Below, piece after piece: positions 54,047 through 62,918 of a stretch of DNA of 64,000 bases (position 1 is its first letter; each line of letters opens with the position of its first letter). This stretch comes from Saprospiraceae bacterium. Its GTDB lineage: Bacteria; Bacteroidota; Bacteroidia; Chitinophagales; Saprospiraceae. Under the pieces are notes generated by a model. It saw nothing but the letters and a program-made list of their open reading frames with translations. It was not told the DNA's origin and ran no database searches. The translations under genes were made by a program, and so were the position numbers. The stretch is from NCBI GenBank assembly GCA_020630435.1, contig JAHDBJ010000002.1, forward strand, positions 124,001-188,000, written 5' to 3'.

Positions 54047-55477
54047 TTATTCATGGAGGCTCATCGTAATTTTCTTTTCCAAGTCTGTTACTGTGTCCTT
54101 AAAAATAGTATCAGTATCTAGGAGATCTTGAACGGCTTTACAAGAATATATCACAGTACTATGATCTCGTCCTCCAAAATTTTCACCAATGGATTTCAAA
54201 GATTTATTGGTTAGTTTTTTAGCAAGATACATAGAAAGTTGCCGAGCAATAACGACTTGTCGTTTACGTGTTTTCCCTTGGAGTTTATCAACAGATAAAT
54301 TGAAGTGACTGGCAACTAATTTTTGTATAAATTCAACAGTGATTTCTTTAGAAATTTCAGAAACGAAATTCTTAATTACTTGTTTTGCTAAATCCAAATC
54401 GACTTCTTGACGATTTAAAGAAGATTGTGCAATAATAGAGATAAGTACTCCTTCTAATTCTCTAATATTATTTTTAATATTATAGCAAATAAACTCAATG
54501 ACTTTATTAGGTAGATCAACACCTTCTCTGGACATTTTGGTTTCCAATATAGCCATTCGAGTCTCGAAGTCTGGTGCTTGTAGATCGGCTGAAAGCCCCC
54601 ATTTGAAACGAGAAATTAATCGTTCCTGAATTCCCTGTAAATCTTTAGGAGGTCTATCAGATGTCAAACAAATCTGTTTACCATTTTGATGTAATTGGTT
54701 AAATATATGGAAGAAGATCTCTTGTGTTTTTATCTTATTTTCTAAGAATTGTATATCATCTACTAACAATACATCTATTAATTGATAGAAGTTGACAAAA
54801 TCATTTACAGCATTATTTTTAATAGACTGTATGATTTGGTTGGTGAATTCTTCACAGGATACATATAGTACCGTTTTAGTCTTTAATTTAGAGACGACTT
54901 CATTACCAATGGCTTGTAGAATATGCGTTTTGCCTAATCCAGAATCACCAAATAGAACTAAGGGATTGAAAGCTGTTCCACCAGGCTTCTTAGCTACAGC
55001 GACACCTGCAGATCGAGCAAGTCGATTACAATCACCTTCAATAAAATTCTCAAAAGTGAGTTCGCCATTTAGTTGAGGATTGATCTTTAACTTCTTGATG
55101 CCAGGAATAACAAATGGATTTTTAATATTTTCACTAGAGAACATAGCATTAGAATCTTCTTCTTTCACAAAAGAAGATTTTCGAGAAGTTGTATTATCAA
55201 TTGTGCTAGTACGGGCATTCGTTTGAGGAACAAGAATTTGATACTCTAGTCGACCTTCTTCTCCGAGTTCTTGACGAATTGTCATTTTTAGTAAAGCCAC
55301 GTAATGCTCTTCTAACCATTCGTAAAAAAACTTATTAGGTACCTGAATAGTTAAAATATAACCATCCAGCTTTACAGGCTTGATAGGTTCAAACCAAGTT
55401 CGGAAACTTTGCGAATTTACATTCTTCTTAATGGTTTCCAAGCAATTATTCCACACTATGTCATAACGACTATCCAT
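54047..55477 (-). CDS. dnaA: Chromosomal replication initiator DnaA
   Basis: DnaA (476 aa) opens the chromosomal origin. Domain I opens with YDIVWNNCLETIKKNVNSQS. The AAA+ domain has FENFIEGDCNRLARSAGVAV, Walker A GDSGLGKT (about 180-187) and Walker B LLVDDIQFLENK; SDRPPKDLQGIQERLISRFKWG is the sensor-I/box VII region. Domain IV ends with the DNA-binding signature GGRDHSTVIYSC. Length and order are standard. The 317 bases upstream hold no consensus DnaA boxes, so the origin is probably not here. First gene of the operon dnaA-tilS-clp-like. Confidence 0.98.
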   Translation of the reverse strand: MDSRYDIVWNNCLETIKKNVNSQSFRTWFEPIKPVKLDGYILTIQVPNKFFYEWLEEHYVALLKMTIRQELGEEGRLEYQILVPQTNARTSTIDNTTSRKSSFVKEEDSNAMFSSENIKNPFVIPGIKKLKINPQLNGELTFENFIEGDCNRLARSAGVAVAKKPGGTAFNPLVLFGDSGLGKTHILQAIGNEVVSKLKTKTVLYVSCEEFTNQIIQSIKNNAVNDFVNFYQLIDVLLVDDIQFLENKIKTQEIFFHIFNQLHQNGKQICLTSDRPPKDLQGIQERLISRFKWGLSADLQAPDFETRMAILETKMSREGVDLPNKVIEFICYNIKNNIRELEGVLISIIAQSSLNRQEVDLDLAKQVIKNFVSEISKEITVEFIQKLVASHFNLSVDKLQGKTRKRQVVIARQLSMYLAKKLTNKSLKSIGENFGGRDHSTVIYSCKAVQDLLDTDTIFKDTVTDLEKKITMSLHE

Positions 55478-55794
55478 TTGGAGGCTGATAAAATTGTAAA
55501 GACTATTTCATATAGATTATTAAAATTATTAATCTATTCTATTGTTATGCTGAATGCTTGAACTATAATTCAAGGGATTATTCAGGTTAAAGTTTATTAA
55601 AAATATTTTAAAAGTTGTAATTATTAAAAAATATAGCAAAAGTGTATAATGATTTGACATTCAAATCTAAAATATTATATATTAAATTTTTATATTCTTG
55701 GTTATAGTGTTTCTTTTCAACGATTCAAGAGGTTTACAAAATTGTGAAAAAAATTTGAGAGAATGATATAATTCTACATTTTTCTTTAAAAAAA
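55478..55794. other. Region upstream of dnaA, no origin boxes seen
   Basis: About 317 AT-rich bases between dnaA and the metallophosphatase gene. I searched both strands by eye for TTATnCACA-type boxes and found none. It holds a possible dnaA promoter only. Confidence 0.5.
55663..55670 (-). promoter_or_regulatory. Possible -7 element of the dnaA operon
   Basis: Minus-strand TAGATTTG is an exact TAnnTTTG match, 186 bases before the dnaA ATG. The distance and lack of a -33 TTTG keep this tentative. Confidence 0.35.
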
Positions 55795-56727
55795 TTATTG
55801 AATGATAGTATTACTGCAAGTCGTGCATCTCCCTTTTCGATTTCTTTCAAATACGATATCTAATCTACCAAGTAGAATACCTGCCCATCCAGCTTGATTT
55901 ATGAGGACTTGTTTTCCTTTTTTATTGAGTTGGGTATCGGGTTTTTTCATGAAGGTGTGGGTGTGTCCACCGAGGATAAGGTCAATATTTTCACTATTTT
56001 GTGCTAAGACAGTATCTGAAACTTTAGCACTTTTATATTTGTATCCCAAATGAGATAGACAGATGACATAATCACATTTTAAGTCATTTTTTAGAATTGC
56101 TGCTGTGCGATTTGCTTCTTTTATAGGCTCAAAATATTGGGTTTCACCATACATGTTTTCGGGTACTAACCCCCTTAATTCAATACCTACTCCTAGCACA
56201 CCTATTTTTAGTCCTTGTTTATTAAAAATTTTATATGGTAAGACTTTTCCATTAAGTATTGTATTGGAAAAATTATAATTACAATTAATAAGAGGGAAGC
56301 CTCCTTTTGGAAATTGTTCAGCTAATCCTTCAATGCCTGCATCAAAATCATGGTTGCCTATAGTTGCAGCGTCATATCCCATTTTTTTCATCAAAGTATA
56401 TTCTAATTCGCCGTTAAAAAAATTAAAATAGGGTGTTCCTTGAAAAATATCACCACAATCAAGTAATAGGATATTTTCACTTTCTCCTCTAATCTTTTTT
56501 ATAAGAGCGGCTCTTTTAGCAGCTCCTCCTTTACCTGCATACCGACTTCCATTATCAGGAAAAGGTTCGATCCAACTATGCACATCATTCGTATGTAATA
56601 TCGTTAGTTTTATAAATTCTGGCTTTGTTTCCAAAGCTGAAAGTGATACATTACCTGCCACCATTAATGTTGCACCTAATCCTATTTTTTGTATAAATGC
56701 TCTTCTATTCATTTTAATTTTTTTCAT
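55795..56727 (-). CDS. Metallophosphatase, 5'-nucleotidase N-terminal domain
   Basis: A 310-residue exported phosphoesterase, the catalytic half of a 5'-nucleotidase/UshA-type enzyme. The N-terminus NRRAFIQKIGLGATLMVAG resembles a Tat-like or long Sec signal. The dinuclear metal motifs are all present: LTILHTNDVHSWIE, LLLDCGDIFQGTPYFNF, IGNHDFDAG and LILGGHTHTFM. The substrate-binding C-terminal domain is in a separate gene 24 bases upstream (56752-57516). The pair should together dephosphorylate nucleotides in the periplasm. Confidence 0.92.
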   Translation of the reverse strand: MKKIKMNRRAFIQKIGLGATLMVAGNVSLSALETKPEFIKLTILHTNDVHSWIEPFPDNGSRYAGKGGAAKRAALIKKIRGESENILLLDCGDIFQGTPYFNFFNGELEYTLMKKMGYDAATIGNHDFDAGIEGLAEQFPKGGFPLINCNYNFSNTILNGKVLPYKIFNKQGLKIGVLGVGIELRGLVPENMYGETQYFEPIKEANRTAAILKNDLKCDYVICLSHLGYKYKSAKVSDTVLAQNSENIDLILGGHTHTFMKKPDTQLNKKGKQVLINQAGWAGILLGRLDIVFERNRKGRCTTCSNTIIQ

Positions 56728-56751
56728 TAAGTAGATGACTTTGTCTATTAT

Positions 56752-57516
56752 TTATTCTACAATTACTCTATTTTCTTTAGATGCTGTTTGAATGTTTCCA
56801 TTGGCTGTATCTGCTTCTATAAATTCAAGAAGTGCATCTCTCAATAATTTTCCTGTATTATCTCGCTTAGCATCTTTTAGAAAAAAGCAACTGTCACCAC
56901 CATTAGCGATATAATCGGAGATGGCGAAGGTATATGTTTTATTATCCTCAAGCGTTTTCCCTTTAATTTTAATATCGGTTGGTTTGCCATTTTTTATAGT
57001 ATACTGTACAGTTTTACTAATTGGCCAACCTCCCTTTGATGCCATCAGTTCAAATAATTGAAGCATTATTTTTTTATCCAATTCTAAAACCACTACGAGA
57101 TTGTCGAAAGGCATTAATTGGAAAATTTTTCCTTTTGTAATATCGCCTTTAGATAGACTTGGAACACGGATTCCACCATAATTAACGGCAGCGAAATCAA
57201 TTTCTTTTTTAGTATAAATTTCACTTTGATGCAGTAATATATCTGCCATCCAATTGCCCAATTCGGACTCTGGTTTCGCTTTCACCATTTCCTTATCAGT
57301 TCTACCAATAACTTTATCCATTTCTTTATCGAGTTCAACTTTGTAAGGCTTGATAAAGTCTTTTATATCAGTATCTTCTGTTAGGTTTTGTTCTTCTTTT
57401 AAGTCATAGTACTGTGCTTCGCTACTAGAAAAATATGCCTTCTTTTGACAAGCGGAGAATATTGCTATTAAGAAAATGACGGCTAATATTTTTAGATATA
57501 ATTTCATTTTACTCAT
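56752..57516 (-). CDS. Lipoprotein with 5'-nucleotidase C-terminal domain
   Basis: A 254-residue lipoprotein: MSKMKLYLKILAVIFLIAIF then lipobox FSAC (Cys about 23). The 5_nucleotid_C domain is seen in AKPESELGNWMADILL, DFAAVNYGGIRVPSLSKGD, LMPFDNLVVVLELDKK and FAISDYIANGGDSCFFLKD. It supplies the nucleotide-binding part of UshA, and the partner catalytic domain follows in the same transcript. The split into two genes is common in Bacteroidota. Confidence 0.92.
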   Translation of the reverse strand: MSKMKLYLKILAVIFLIAIFSACQKKAYFSSSEAQYYDLKEEQNLTEDTDIKDFIKPYKVELDKEMDKVIGRTDKEMVKAKPESELGNWMADILLHQSEIYTKKEIDFAAVNYGGIRVPSLSKGDITKGKIFQLMPFDNLVVVLELDKKIMLQLFELMASKGGWPISKTVQYTIKNGKPTDIKIKGKTLEDNKTYTFAISDYIANGGDSCFFLKDAKRDNTGKLLRDALLEFIEADTANGNIQTASKENRVIVE

Positions 57517-57720
57517 TTAAAATTTTCTTTACTATGTTTAATTAGTTTAAAAAAAATATAATATAAACGAATAGGTCATTCTTGCTCGTATTTTTAATGC
57601 CCTAATTTTTACAAAATAGAAAAATATAACGAGACTAAATTAAAAAATGGAAAGAAAAGAAGAACTGATTGCCAATTCTTGAGAAAGGAAAAATTACAAT
57701 TCAATTGAAAATTATCTCAT

Positions 57721-58254
57721 CTACATCAACACCCCAATTTCTTTTTTGATAGCAACTTTTGCTTGGTCAATTGCACCGATTTCTTTTTCGTCAAGGTACT
57801 TAAAAATGGCTTGGCTCAATTCACTACTTCCTGCATCTGCTGCCAATCCATTTGCCAGTAAATTAATAATTGCCATAGTTTCGTTTTTAGCAATATTGAT
57901 AATCTGCCAAAGATCATTAGAAACATAAACTTGTTGTGAAAGGTTATGTTCAAACTCTTGTTGAATAGCTAATATCATCGCTATTTTTAAATCCTTAGCA
58001 GTCATGTTTTCTTGCCGCATTCTAAAAACAAGATTGGACAAACTGATCCGTTCACAAAACATCGAAAGGCGTTCATAAGCTTGTAATCGAAGAGGGAGGG
58101 TTTTATCTTGTTGCTTTTGTTTGAACTCCAGCATTTTCAATTGATACTGTTGTTCATTATATTGTTTCATTAAATAGTATATCGTCAAGAATACTATTAA
58201 TGCTGGTACAGTAATTTTAATTATTTCTAGTATTGTTTCTACCCAAATTGGCAT
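57721..58254 (-). CDS. Membrane-anchored protein of unknown function
   Basis: A 177-residue protein. One N-terminal transmembrane helix (IIKITVPALIVFLTIYYLM) precedes a cytoplasmic helical domain: FKQKQQDKTLPLRLQAYERL, RMRQENMTAKDLKIAMILAI and NDLWQIINIAKNETMAIINL. The combination LPLRLQAYERLSMFCERI recurs in an uncharacterised Bacteroidota family. No partner gene. The -7-like box TACTTTTG lies about 105 bases before the ATG (58360-58367). Confidence 0.75.
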   Translation of the reverse strand: MPIWVETILEIIKITVPALIVFLTIYYLMKQYNEQQYQLKMLEFKQKQQDKTLPLRLQAYERLSMFCERISLSNLVFRMRQENMTAKDLKIAMILAIQQEFEHNLSQQVYVSNDLWQIINIAKNETMAIINLLANGLAADAGSSELSQAIFKYLDEKEIGAIDQAKVAIKKEIGVLM

Positions 58255-58359
58255 ATATGATCGTTTTTATATAAAATTTCTCTTGAGAAAAATATTAGAA
58301 AATAAAAGTGCAATGTCTTCAAAAAATAATATTATTGCAATGTTTTAAATAGCAACAAA

Positions 58360-58367
58360 CAAAAGTA
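58360..58367 (-). promoter_or_regulatory. -7-like element for the membrane-anchored protein gene
   Basis: Minus-strand TACTTTTG fits TAnnTTTG about 105 bases before the ATG at 58254, in the divergent region with the methyltransferase gene. No -33 box was recognised. Confidence 0.35.
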
Positions 58368-58446
58368 ATATTTTTAATCAATTCTTAGAAAACTGTTCAA
58401 AAGATATTCAAAACAGTTTTTATAAAACATACTCAAAACTTATACT

Positions 58447-59178
58447 ATGGCTTGGTACGAAAACTGGTTCAATTCCAAATACTACCATATTTTATATCAA
58501 AATAGGGATGAAGAAGAAGCCCATTTTTTTATGGATAATATTTTATCTTTTATTAACCCCAAGGAAAAAGCGCAAATTTTAGACTTGGCTTGTGGGAAAG
58601 GACGACATTCAATTTATTTAGCGAAAAAAAAGTTTAACGTTGTAGGACTGGATCTTTCTGAAGAAAGTATCGCTCATGCTAGGCAATTTGAACAGCCTAA
58701 TTTGGAATTTTATTCCCATGATATGCGACATCCTTTTCGAACAAATTATTTTGATATGATTTTCAATTTATTTACAAGTTTTGGTTATTTCGATAACCCA
58801 AAAGATGATTTGAGCATATTAAAAAGTGTAGAAAAAGGCTTAAAAACAAACGGACTTTTTTTATTAGATTTTTTTAATCTAGAATACGTTTTACAAAACT
58901 TAGTATTTTCGGAACGAAAACGCTTGGATGGTATTGATTTTCATATTACCAGAAAAGTGGAAAACGGTTTTGTAAAGAAAAAAATCGAATTTGTGGATGC
59001 GGGACAAAAAATTGAACATGAGGAAAAGGTAAGGGCATTCGGATTAGAGGATTTTGAAAAACTTTTTGCCCAAACCAATCTTACTATCTTAAAAGTATTT
59101 GGTGATTATGCTTTAAATGATTTTAATCTAGAAACATCTCCAAGACTCATATTATTAGCTCAACTTCGAAATATCTAA
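58447..59178 (+). CDS. Class I SAM-dependent methyltransferase
   Basis: A 243-residue methyltransferase. The SAM-binding motif I is ILDLACGKGRHSIYLAKK (about 40-57), followed by GLDLSEESIAHARQF and the motif IV-like NLFTSFGYFDNPKDD. The N-terminus MAWYENWFNSKYYHILYQNR is typical of a small-molecule or protein methyltransferase subgroup. The substrate is unknown. The PAP2 gene follows after 3 bases, so they are an operon. Confidence 0.88.
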   Translation: MAWYENWFNSKYYHILYQNRDEEEAHFFMDNILSFINPKEKAQILDLACGKGRHSIYLAKKKFNVVGLDLSEESIAHARQFEQPNLEFYSHDMRHPFRTNYFDMIFNLFTSFGYFDNPKDDLSILKSVEKGLKTNGLFLLDFFNLEYVLQNLVFSERKRLDGIDFHITRKVENGFVKKKIEFVDAGQKIEHEEKVRAFGLEDFEKLFAQTNLTILKVFGDYALNDFNLETSPRLILLAQLRNI

Positions 59179-59181
59179 ATT

Positions 59182-59775
59182 ATGTTAGAATCTTTGTTGC
59201 AATTTGACCAAACACTTTTTCAACTTATCAATGGGGAATGGCACAATGAATTTTTGGATAATATCATGCCATATTGGCGAGATAAAAAGAGTTGGATTCC
59301 TTTTTATGTGATTCTTATTGGATTTTCTTTAATTAAGCTAAAAAAACAAGGCCTTTTTTTAGTATTAGGAGCGGTCTTGACGATAGGCGTTTGTGATCAT
59401 TTAAGCAGCCAAGTCATAAAAAAAAATGTAGAACGATTACGACCTTGTAAAGATGAAAAACTAAAAACAACGATAGAAGTTAGAACGCTAATCCGATGTG
59501 GGAGTGGTTATAGTTTTACTTCTTCTCATGCAACCAATCATTTTGGTATTGCGACATTTTTAATCTTTGCATTTGCAGGAATTGTCGGCGCAACAAGGTA
59601 TTTACTTTGGCTTTGGGCAGGAACAATCTCTTATGGACAAGTCTATGTGGGGGTACATTACCCTTTGGATGTAATTGCAGGAGGGATACTAGGTTGTATC
59701 TGTGGTTGTTTGATTTATTTATTGTACAAAAGAGTATTGAGGTGGGATGAATCTAGAAGGTTAAAAAAGACTTAA
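59182..59775 (+). CDS. PAP2-family membrane phosphatase
   Basis: A 197-residue inner-membrane lipid phosphatase with about five helices. The three phosphatase motifs are KKNVERLRPC, SFTSSHATNHFG and VGVHYPLDVIAGG, with the catalytic His/Arg set intact. Such proteins dephosphorylate undecaprenyl diphosphate, phosphatidate or similar lipids. Its last 4 bases overlap the convergent gene's stop. Undecaprenyl-diphosphate phosphatase is a fair guess, not shown. Confidence 0.9.
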   Translation: MLESLLQFDQTLFQLINGEWHNEFLDNIMPYWRDKKSWIPFYVILIGFSLIKLKKQGLFLVLGAVLTIGVCDHLSSQVIKKNVERLRPCKDEKLKTTIEVRTLIRCGSGYSFTSSHATNHFGIATFLIFAFAGIVGATRYLLWLWAGTISYGQVYVGVHYPLDVIAGGILGCICGCLIYLLYKRVLRWDESRRLKKT

Positions 59776-60566
59776 ATGGACTTCATCTTGATAAAGGTCA
59801 AATTCAATATTAGTAATTCATAAAAGAAAACATCGATAAAAAAGAGTGTACCTGTATGGAGAAGTATGGGGAGTATAAAAAGCAATTTGTCGTATTTTTT
59901 GGTAAAAAAACCAAGTATCATTAGTCCCTCAATCCCTACAGCGATTACATATAATGCAAAAAGTAAGTTTGGATGATTAATGAAAAAGCGTCCTAGTGTA
60001 GCATACCAACTTTCGGGTTGGAAATAGATACTCGTCACTAAATTACTTTGCACCACTGCATTGGCATGATCAAAATTGAGCCAAGCACCTCTAGCTATTT
60101 TCCACATAAATGCACTAGCGTAAATCCAAATCGTGAAATATCGTAAACCTTCCCACATAAATCGAATACTTTGAAGTTTATAAAAACAAAACGGAATACC
60201 AATCATCAATAAACCTATCATGAAGTGAGTATGGTGTCCCGTATAACTATTAAAACAAATAAAATAAATACTAAAGAGTAGTGTATATAGAATAGGGAAG
60301 ATATTTTTATTAATAAAAATTAAACTCAAAAAAGCACTTATAAAAATTCCAATATCAATACTTGAAGCAAGCCAAAAACATCGGGCAATTAGCTGAGGGA
60401 TTTGGAGATAGTGTGCTAGCCAATAGGTTAAGTCTACATAAGGGAAAAGGATGGGAGAAGATTGTATTTGATGGAGTAAGGCACAAGAAAAATAACGGTG
60501 CAAGAAAGCAATAAGAACAAGGAAGAAAGCCCAACGTTGAAGCCATTCTTTAGAGCGTTCAGTCAT
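59772..60566 (-). CDS. Polytopic membrane protein, HTTM-like
   Basis: A 264-residue protein with about seven hydrophobic helices. The order, including LIARCFWLASSIDIGIFISA, SYTGHHTHFMIGLLMIGIPF and EGLRYFTIWIYASAFMWKIA, resembles the HTTM/DoxX-like superfamily. No catalytic motif stands out. It overlaps the upstream gene by 8 bases (ATGACTGA), indicating coupled translation with the gene at 60559-61092. Function unknown. Confidence 0.6.
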   Translation of the reverse strand: MTERSKEWLQRWAFFLVLIAFLHRYFSCALLHQIQSSPILFPYVDLTYWLAHYLQIPQLIARCFWLASSIDIGIFISAFLSLIFINKNIFPILYTLLFSIYFICFNSYTGHHTHFMIGLLMIGIPFCFYKLQSIRFMWEGLRYFTIWIYASAFMWKIARGAWLNFDHANAVVQSNLVTSIYFQPESWYATLGRFFINHPNLLFALYVIAVGIEGLMILGFFTKKYDKLLFILPILLHTGTLFFIDVFFYELLILNLTFIKMKSI

Positions 60567-61092
60567 ATAACAGTGGTTTTGAATGAATAAGTTTTACACG
60601 AGCTTTATCTACATATTTGAGCTCTAATGTTTTGACTTCTAATGTATTGATGGGGTGTTGCAATTTATAAGAAAGGTAACGTTTTAGCCAAGAAGGATAA
60701 GTTATTATTTGTTCTGAACTTGGTGTAATCCGATTTAATATAGGAGAAAGGTTATCATAGTAAGAAGGTAATTTATGTTGAAAAAAATGGCGAGTAGGAT
60801 CTTCTCCTAAATCTGTAGTGATATCGTAGTGTTGAAGGGATTCTCGAATGATTTCTATACTAGGCTGAAGCCTTCTAGCACTATAATCATAAGGTTTACG
60901 ATTAATAGTAAGTTGATAAGTTTTATAGTTTTTTTTCGGAGACTCAATTTCAGAAAACATAGCCCAGACAAAAAAAGGCATGACTTGATCACCCGTCAAG
61001 TTGAAAAACAAAGTCATACCTGAAAAACCTACAATGATAAAGAAGAGTTTTGTATTATATTGATATAATCGATAAAAATAGGGCTTTTCCAT
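60559..61092 (-). CDS. Membrane-anchored protein of unknown function
   Basis: I take the ATG at 61092 (177 aa), because a longer frame would overlap the preceding lipoprotein gene. One N-terminal helix (LFFIIVGFSGMTLFFNL) is followed by a soluble domain with LTINRKPYDYSARRLQPSIE and ITYPSWLKRYLSYKLQHPIN. No family recognised. It is the middle of a tight three-gene minus-strand set: lipoprotein, this gene, HTTM-like protein. Confidence 0.65.
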   Translation of the reverse strand: MEKPYFYRLYQYNTKLFFIIVGFSGMTLFFNLTGDQVMPFFVWAMFSEIESPKKNYKTYQLTINRKPYDYSARRLQPSIEIIRESLQHYDITTDLGEDPTRHFFQHKLPSYYDNLSPILNRITPSSEQIITYPSWLKRYLSYKLQHPINTLEVKTLELKYVDKARVKLIHSKPLLYD

Positions 61093-61096
61093 GAAG

Positions 61097-61501
61097 CTAT
61101 TCGATACGTTCAAAACGAATAACAGGTCCATCATTAGAGATGTTCGGATCTGTATTAGAATCTAAAGTTAAGTTTTTTTCTGATAAGTCGAAGTTGTAAT
61201 AGGTAAAATCAGTATTGCGTTTTATAGCGATTTGCCCGCCTTCAAATTTATAATCATAATTTCCTGTTTTTAATAAGTAAGGATATTCAGCTTCAACCGT
61301 ATTATGGACAGTTAATATCTTATTAGGAGTATCAAAATCCCAGATGACGTCATTAGTTTCTAGTACAGGAACACTAGGCATGAAGGCTACATAACTTTTC
61401 ATATTCCATTCACCATCGAAGTGTGGAAAATCTTCTTCGTCTGAGGAACAAGAAAAAAATAGACTTAATAGTGTGATAGTGAACAAAAGTATCTTTCTCA
61501 T
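61097..61501 (-). CDS. Small lipoprotein, lipocalin-like
   Basis: A 134-residue lipoprotein; the signal MRKILLFTITLLSLFFSC ends in a lipobox with Cys18, then SSDEEDFPHF. The body (GEWNMKSYVAFM, VLETNDVIWDF, KTGNYDYKFEGGQIAI, NFDLSEKNLTLDS) has the strand pattern of lipocalin-like Bacteroidota proteins. The acidic SSDEED just after the Cys fits outer-membrane or surface export of lipoproteins in this phylum. First of the cluster with the two membrane genes. Confidence 0.75.
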   Translation of the reverse strand: MRKILLFTITLLSLFFSCSSDEEDFPHFDGEWNMKSYVAFMPSVPVLETNDVIWDFDTPNKILTVHNTVEAEYPYLLKTGNYDYKFEGGQIAIKRNTDFTYYNFDLSEKNLTLDSNTDPNISNDGPVIRFERIE

Positions 61502-61910
61502 TTTTTAATTTTTTAAAAGAATTTCTTCAGGATAAAGCATAAAGTTTAATTACCTAAGACATACGATTTTTTACATATAAAGGTTGGTTGAGTGGATGAC
61601 AATTTAAATTTACAAAAATATTTTAGACAATAATGATTCGTATAAATAAGCAATTAAAGATATGAAAAATGTAATTGGTCAAAGCTTTTTATACCTATAA
61701 ATAAAAATAGAAGATGACAAAAATAATGAAAAATCAGGTAGAATAAATAGATGCATTAGATGCTTTAGTAAAAAATTAATGGAGTAAAAAAAAGATAAAT
61801 AGTTCAATCGTGACAAGCTAAAATTAATATTTCACATTTATCCATTTTACTGCAAATTATAGAATTGCGACAGTATAATTATTGATAAATAGCGGACTTT
61901 TTAAACCTTA

Positions 61911-61930
61911 AGTGTTAAAAAGTGTTAAAA
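61911..61930 (+). repeat. Tandem 10-bp direct repeat upstream of the Crp/Fnr gene
   Basis: AGTGTTAAAA is present twice without a gap. It lies about 135 bases before the putative -7 box and could be a site for a regulator, or simple slippage in AT-rich DNA. Confidence 0.6.
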
Positions 61931-62064
61931 AAATAAAATATAAAAAAACCTATATAGATATATTTATTTTAAAAAATATTGATTATTAGGTTTTTAATGT
62001 TAATTTTATTTTTTTTGTATAAAATATAAAAAAAAATAAAGATGATTTTTTGAACATAAAACTG

Positions 62065-62072
62065 TAACTTTG
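62065..62072 (+). promoter_or_regulatory. -7 element for the Crp/Fnr gene
   Basis: TAACTTTG, an exact TAnnTTTG match 132 bases before the ATG. A TTTTTTG lies 12 bases upstream, which is too close for a normal -33 box. Confidence 0.45.
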
Positions 62073-62204
62073 TGACATAGTTTAAATGTAAAAGTCTTAA
62101 GAGTATATTCCCTAAAAAGTCTTTCATTCCTTACAATTGCCAATGAATCAAAATTTCATGTTGAAAAGCGAAAGTTTTAAAAATTATTCAAATCTATTTC
62201 AGGT

Positions 62205-62888
62205 ATGAAAACTACAATTACAAAAAGCAACTTTTTAAAAACTATCCCCCTATTTACAGTTTTGTCTGAAGAGGAGTTAGAGACATTTGGTCAAAGAGTG
62301 GAAATAGAGGTAAAACCTAAACAAGAATTTGTTTACCTACCAGATGAATTATCAACACACCTTTTCTTCTTAATGGAAGGATCTATTAAGATAGGGACTC
62401 ATTCTAGTGATGGAAGAGAAGTTATCAAGTCTGTTTTATATCCTACAGCTGTTTTTGGAGAGTTAGGACTCGTGGGGCAAACACATAGAATAGACTATGC
62501 CAAAGCTATGGGTTCAGGCATTAAGTTTTGTTCTGTAGCTGTTAAAGATTTTAAAGCTTTGATGCGTAGCAATCACAAATTGTGCCTGAAAGTTTTTGAA
62601 ATGATAGGTGAGCGTTTGAATGATGCAGAAAGTCGCCTAGAATCGTTAATCTTGAAAGATGCTAGAACAAGAATTATTGATTTCTTAAAAGATTCTGCAA
62701 ATAAGAGAGGTCGAAAAGTAGGGTATGAAATGTTAGTGAAACATTCATTAACACAGCAAGATATTGCCAATATTACAGGAACATCTCGTCAAACAGTAAC
62801 TTCTGTATTGAACGAGCTGAGAAAGTCTAATTTGATATATTTTAATAGACGTAGCATTTTGATACGTGATCTGCAAAGCTTACAATAA
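62205..62888 (+). CDS. Crp/Fnr family transcriptional regulator
   Basis: A 227-residue regulator. The cyclic-nucleotide-binding-like domain covers about 10-130 (FTVLSEEELETFGQRVEIEV, LFFLMEGSIKIGTHSSDGRE, AVFGELGLVGQT). The winged helix-turn-helix is HSLTQQDIANITGTSRQTVT (about 183-202) followed by SVLNELRKSNLIYFNRRSIL. The N-terminal Cys cluster of oxygen-sensing FNR is absent, so it is probably CRP-like or responds to another signal. It stands alone after a long leader. Target genes unknown. Confidence 0.92.
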   Translation: MKTTITKSNFLKTIPLFTVLSEEELETFGQRVEIEVKPKQEFVYLPDELSTHLFFLMEGSIKIGTHSSDGREVIKSVLYPTAVFGELGLVGQTHRIDYAKAMGSGIKFCSVAVKDFKALMRSNHKLCLKVFEMIGERLNDAESRLESLILKDARTRIIDFLKDSANKRGRKVGYEMLVKHSLTQQDIANITGTSRQTVTSVLNELRKSNLIYFNRRSILIRDLQSLQ

Positions 62889-62918
62889 AACTAAAGGGGC
62901 TCAACCCATTTATTTGAT

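Larger units (their letters stand above)
61502..62204. other. 703-base AT-rich gap before the Crp/Fnr gene
   Basis: The longest gene-free stretch here. It has an exact tandem 10-mer AGTGTTAAAA (61911-61930) and an inverted repeat AAAAACCTA/TAGGTTTTT (61944-61952 with 61987-61995). A TAACTTTG -7 box lies at 62065-62072. A minus-strand box (TATTTTTG, 61613-61620) may serve the lipoprotein gene. No conserved RNA fold was recognised. Confidence 0.6.

Noticed and set aside
55478-55794. Chromosomal origin beside dnaA
   Set aside because: No TTATnCACA-type boxes or AT-rich 13-mers in ordered clusters were found by eye, so I do not call an origin here.
55795-57516. A frameshift splitting a 5'-nucleotidase
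   Set aside because: Each gene has its own signal or lipobox and ATG, and the C-terminal domain comes first on the transcript, so this is a stable two-gene layout, not a break.
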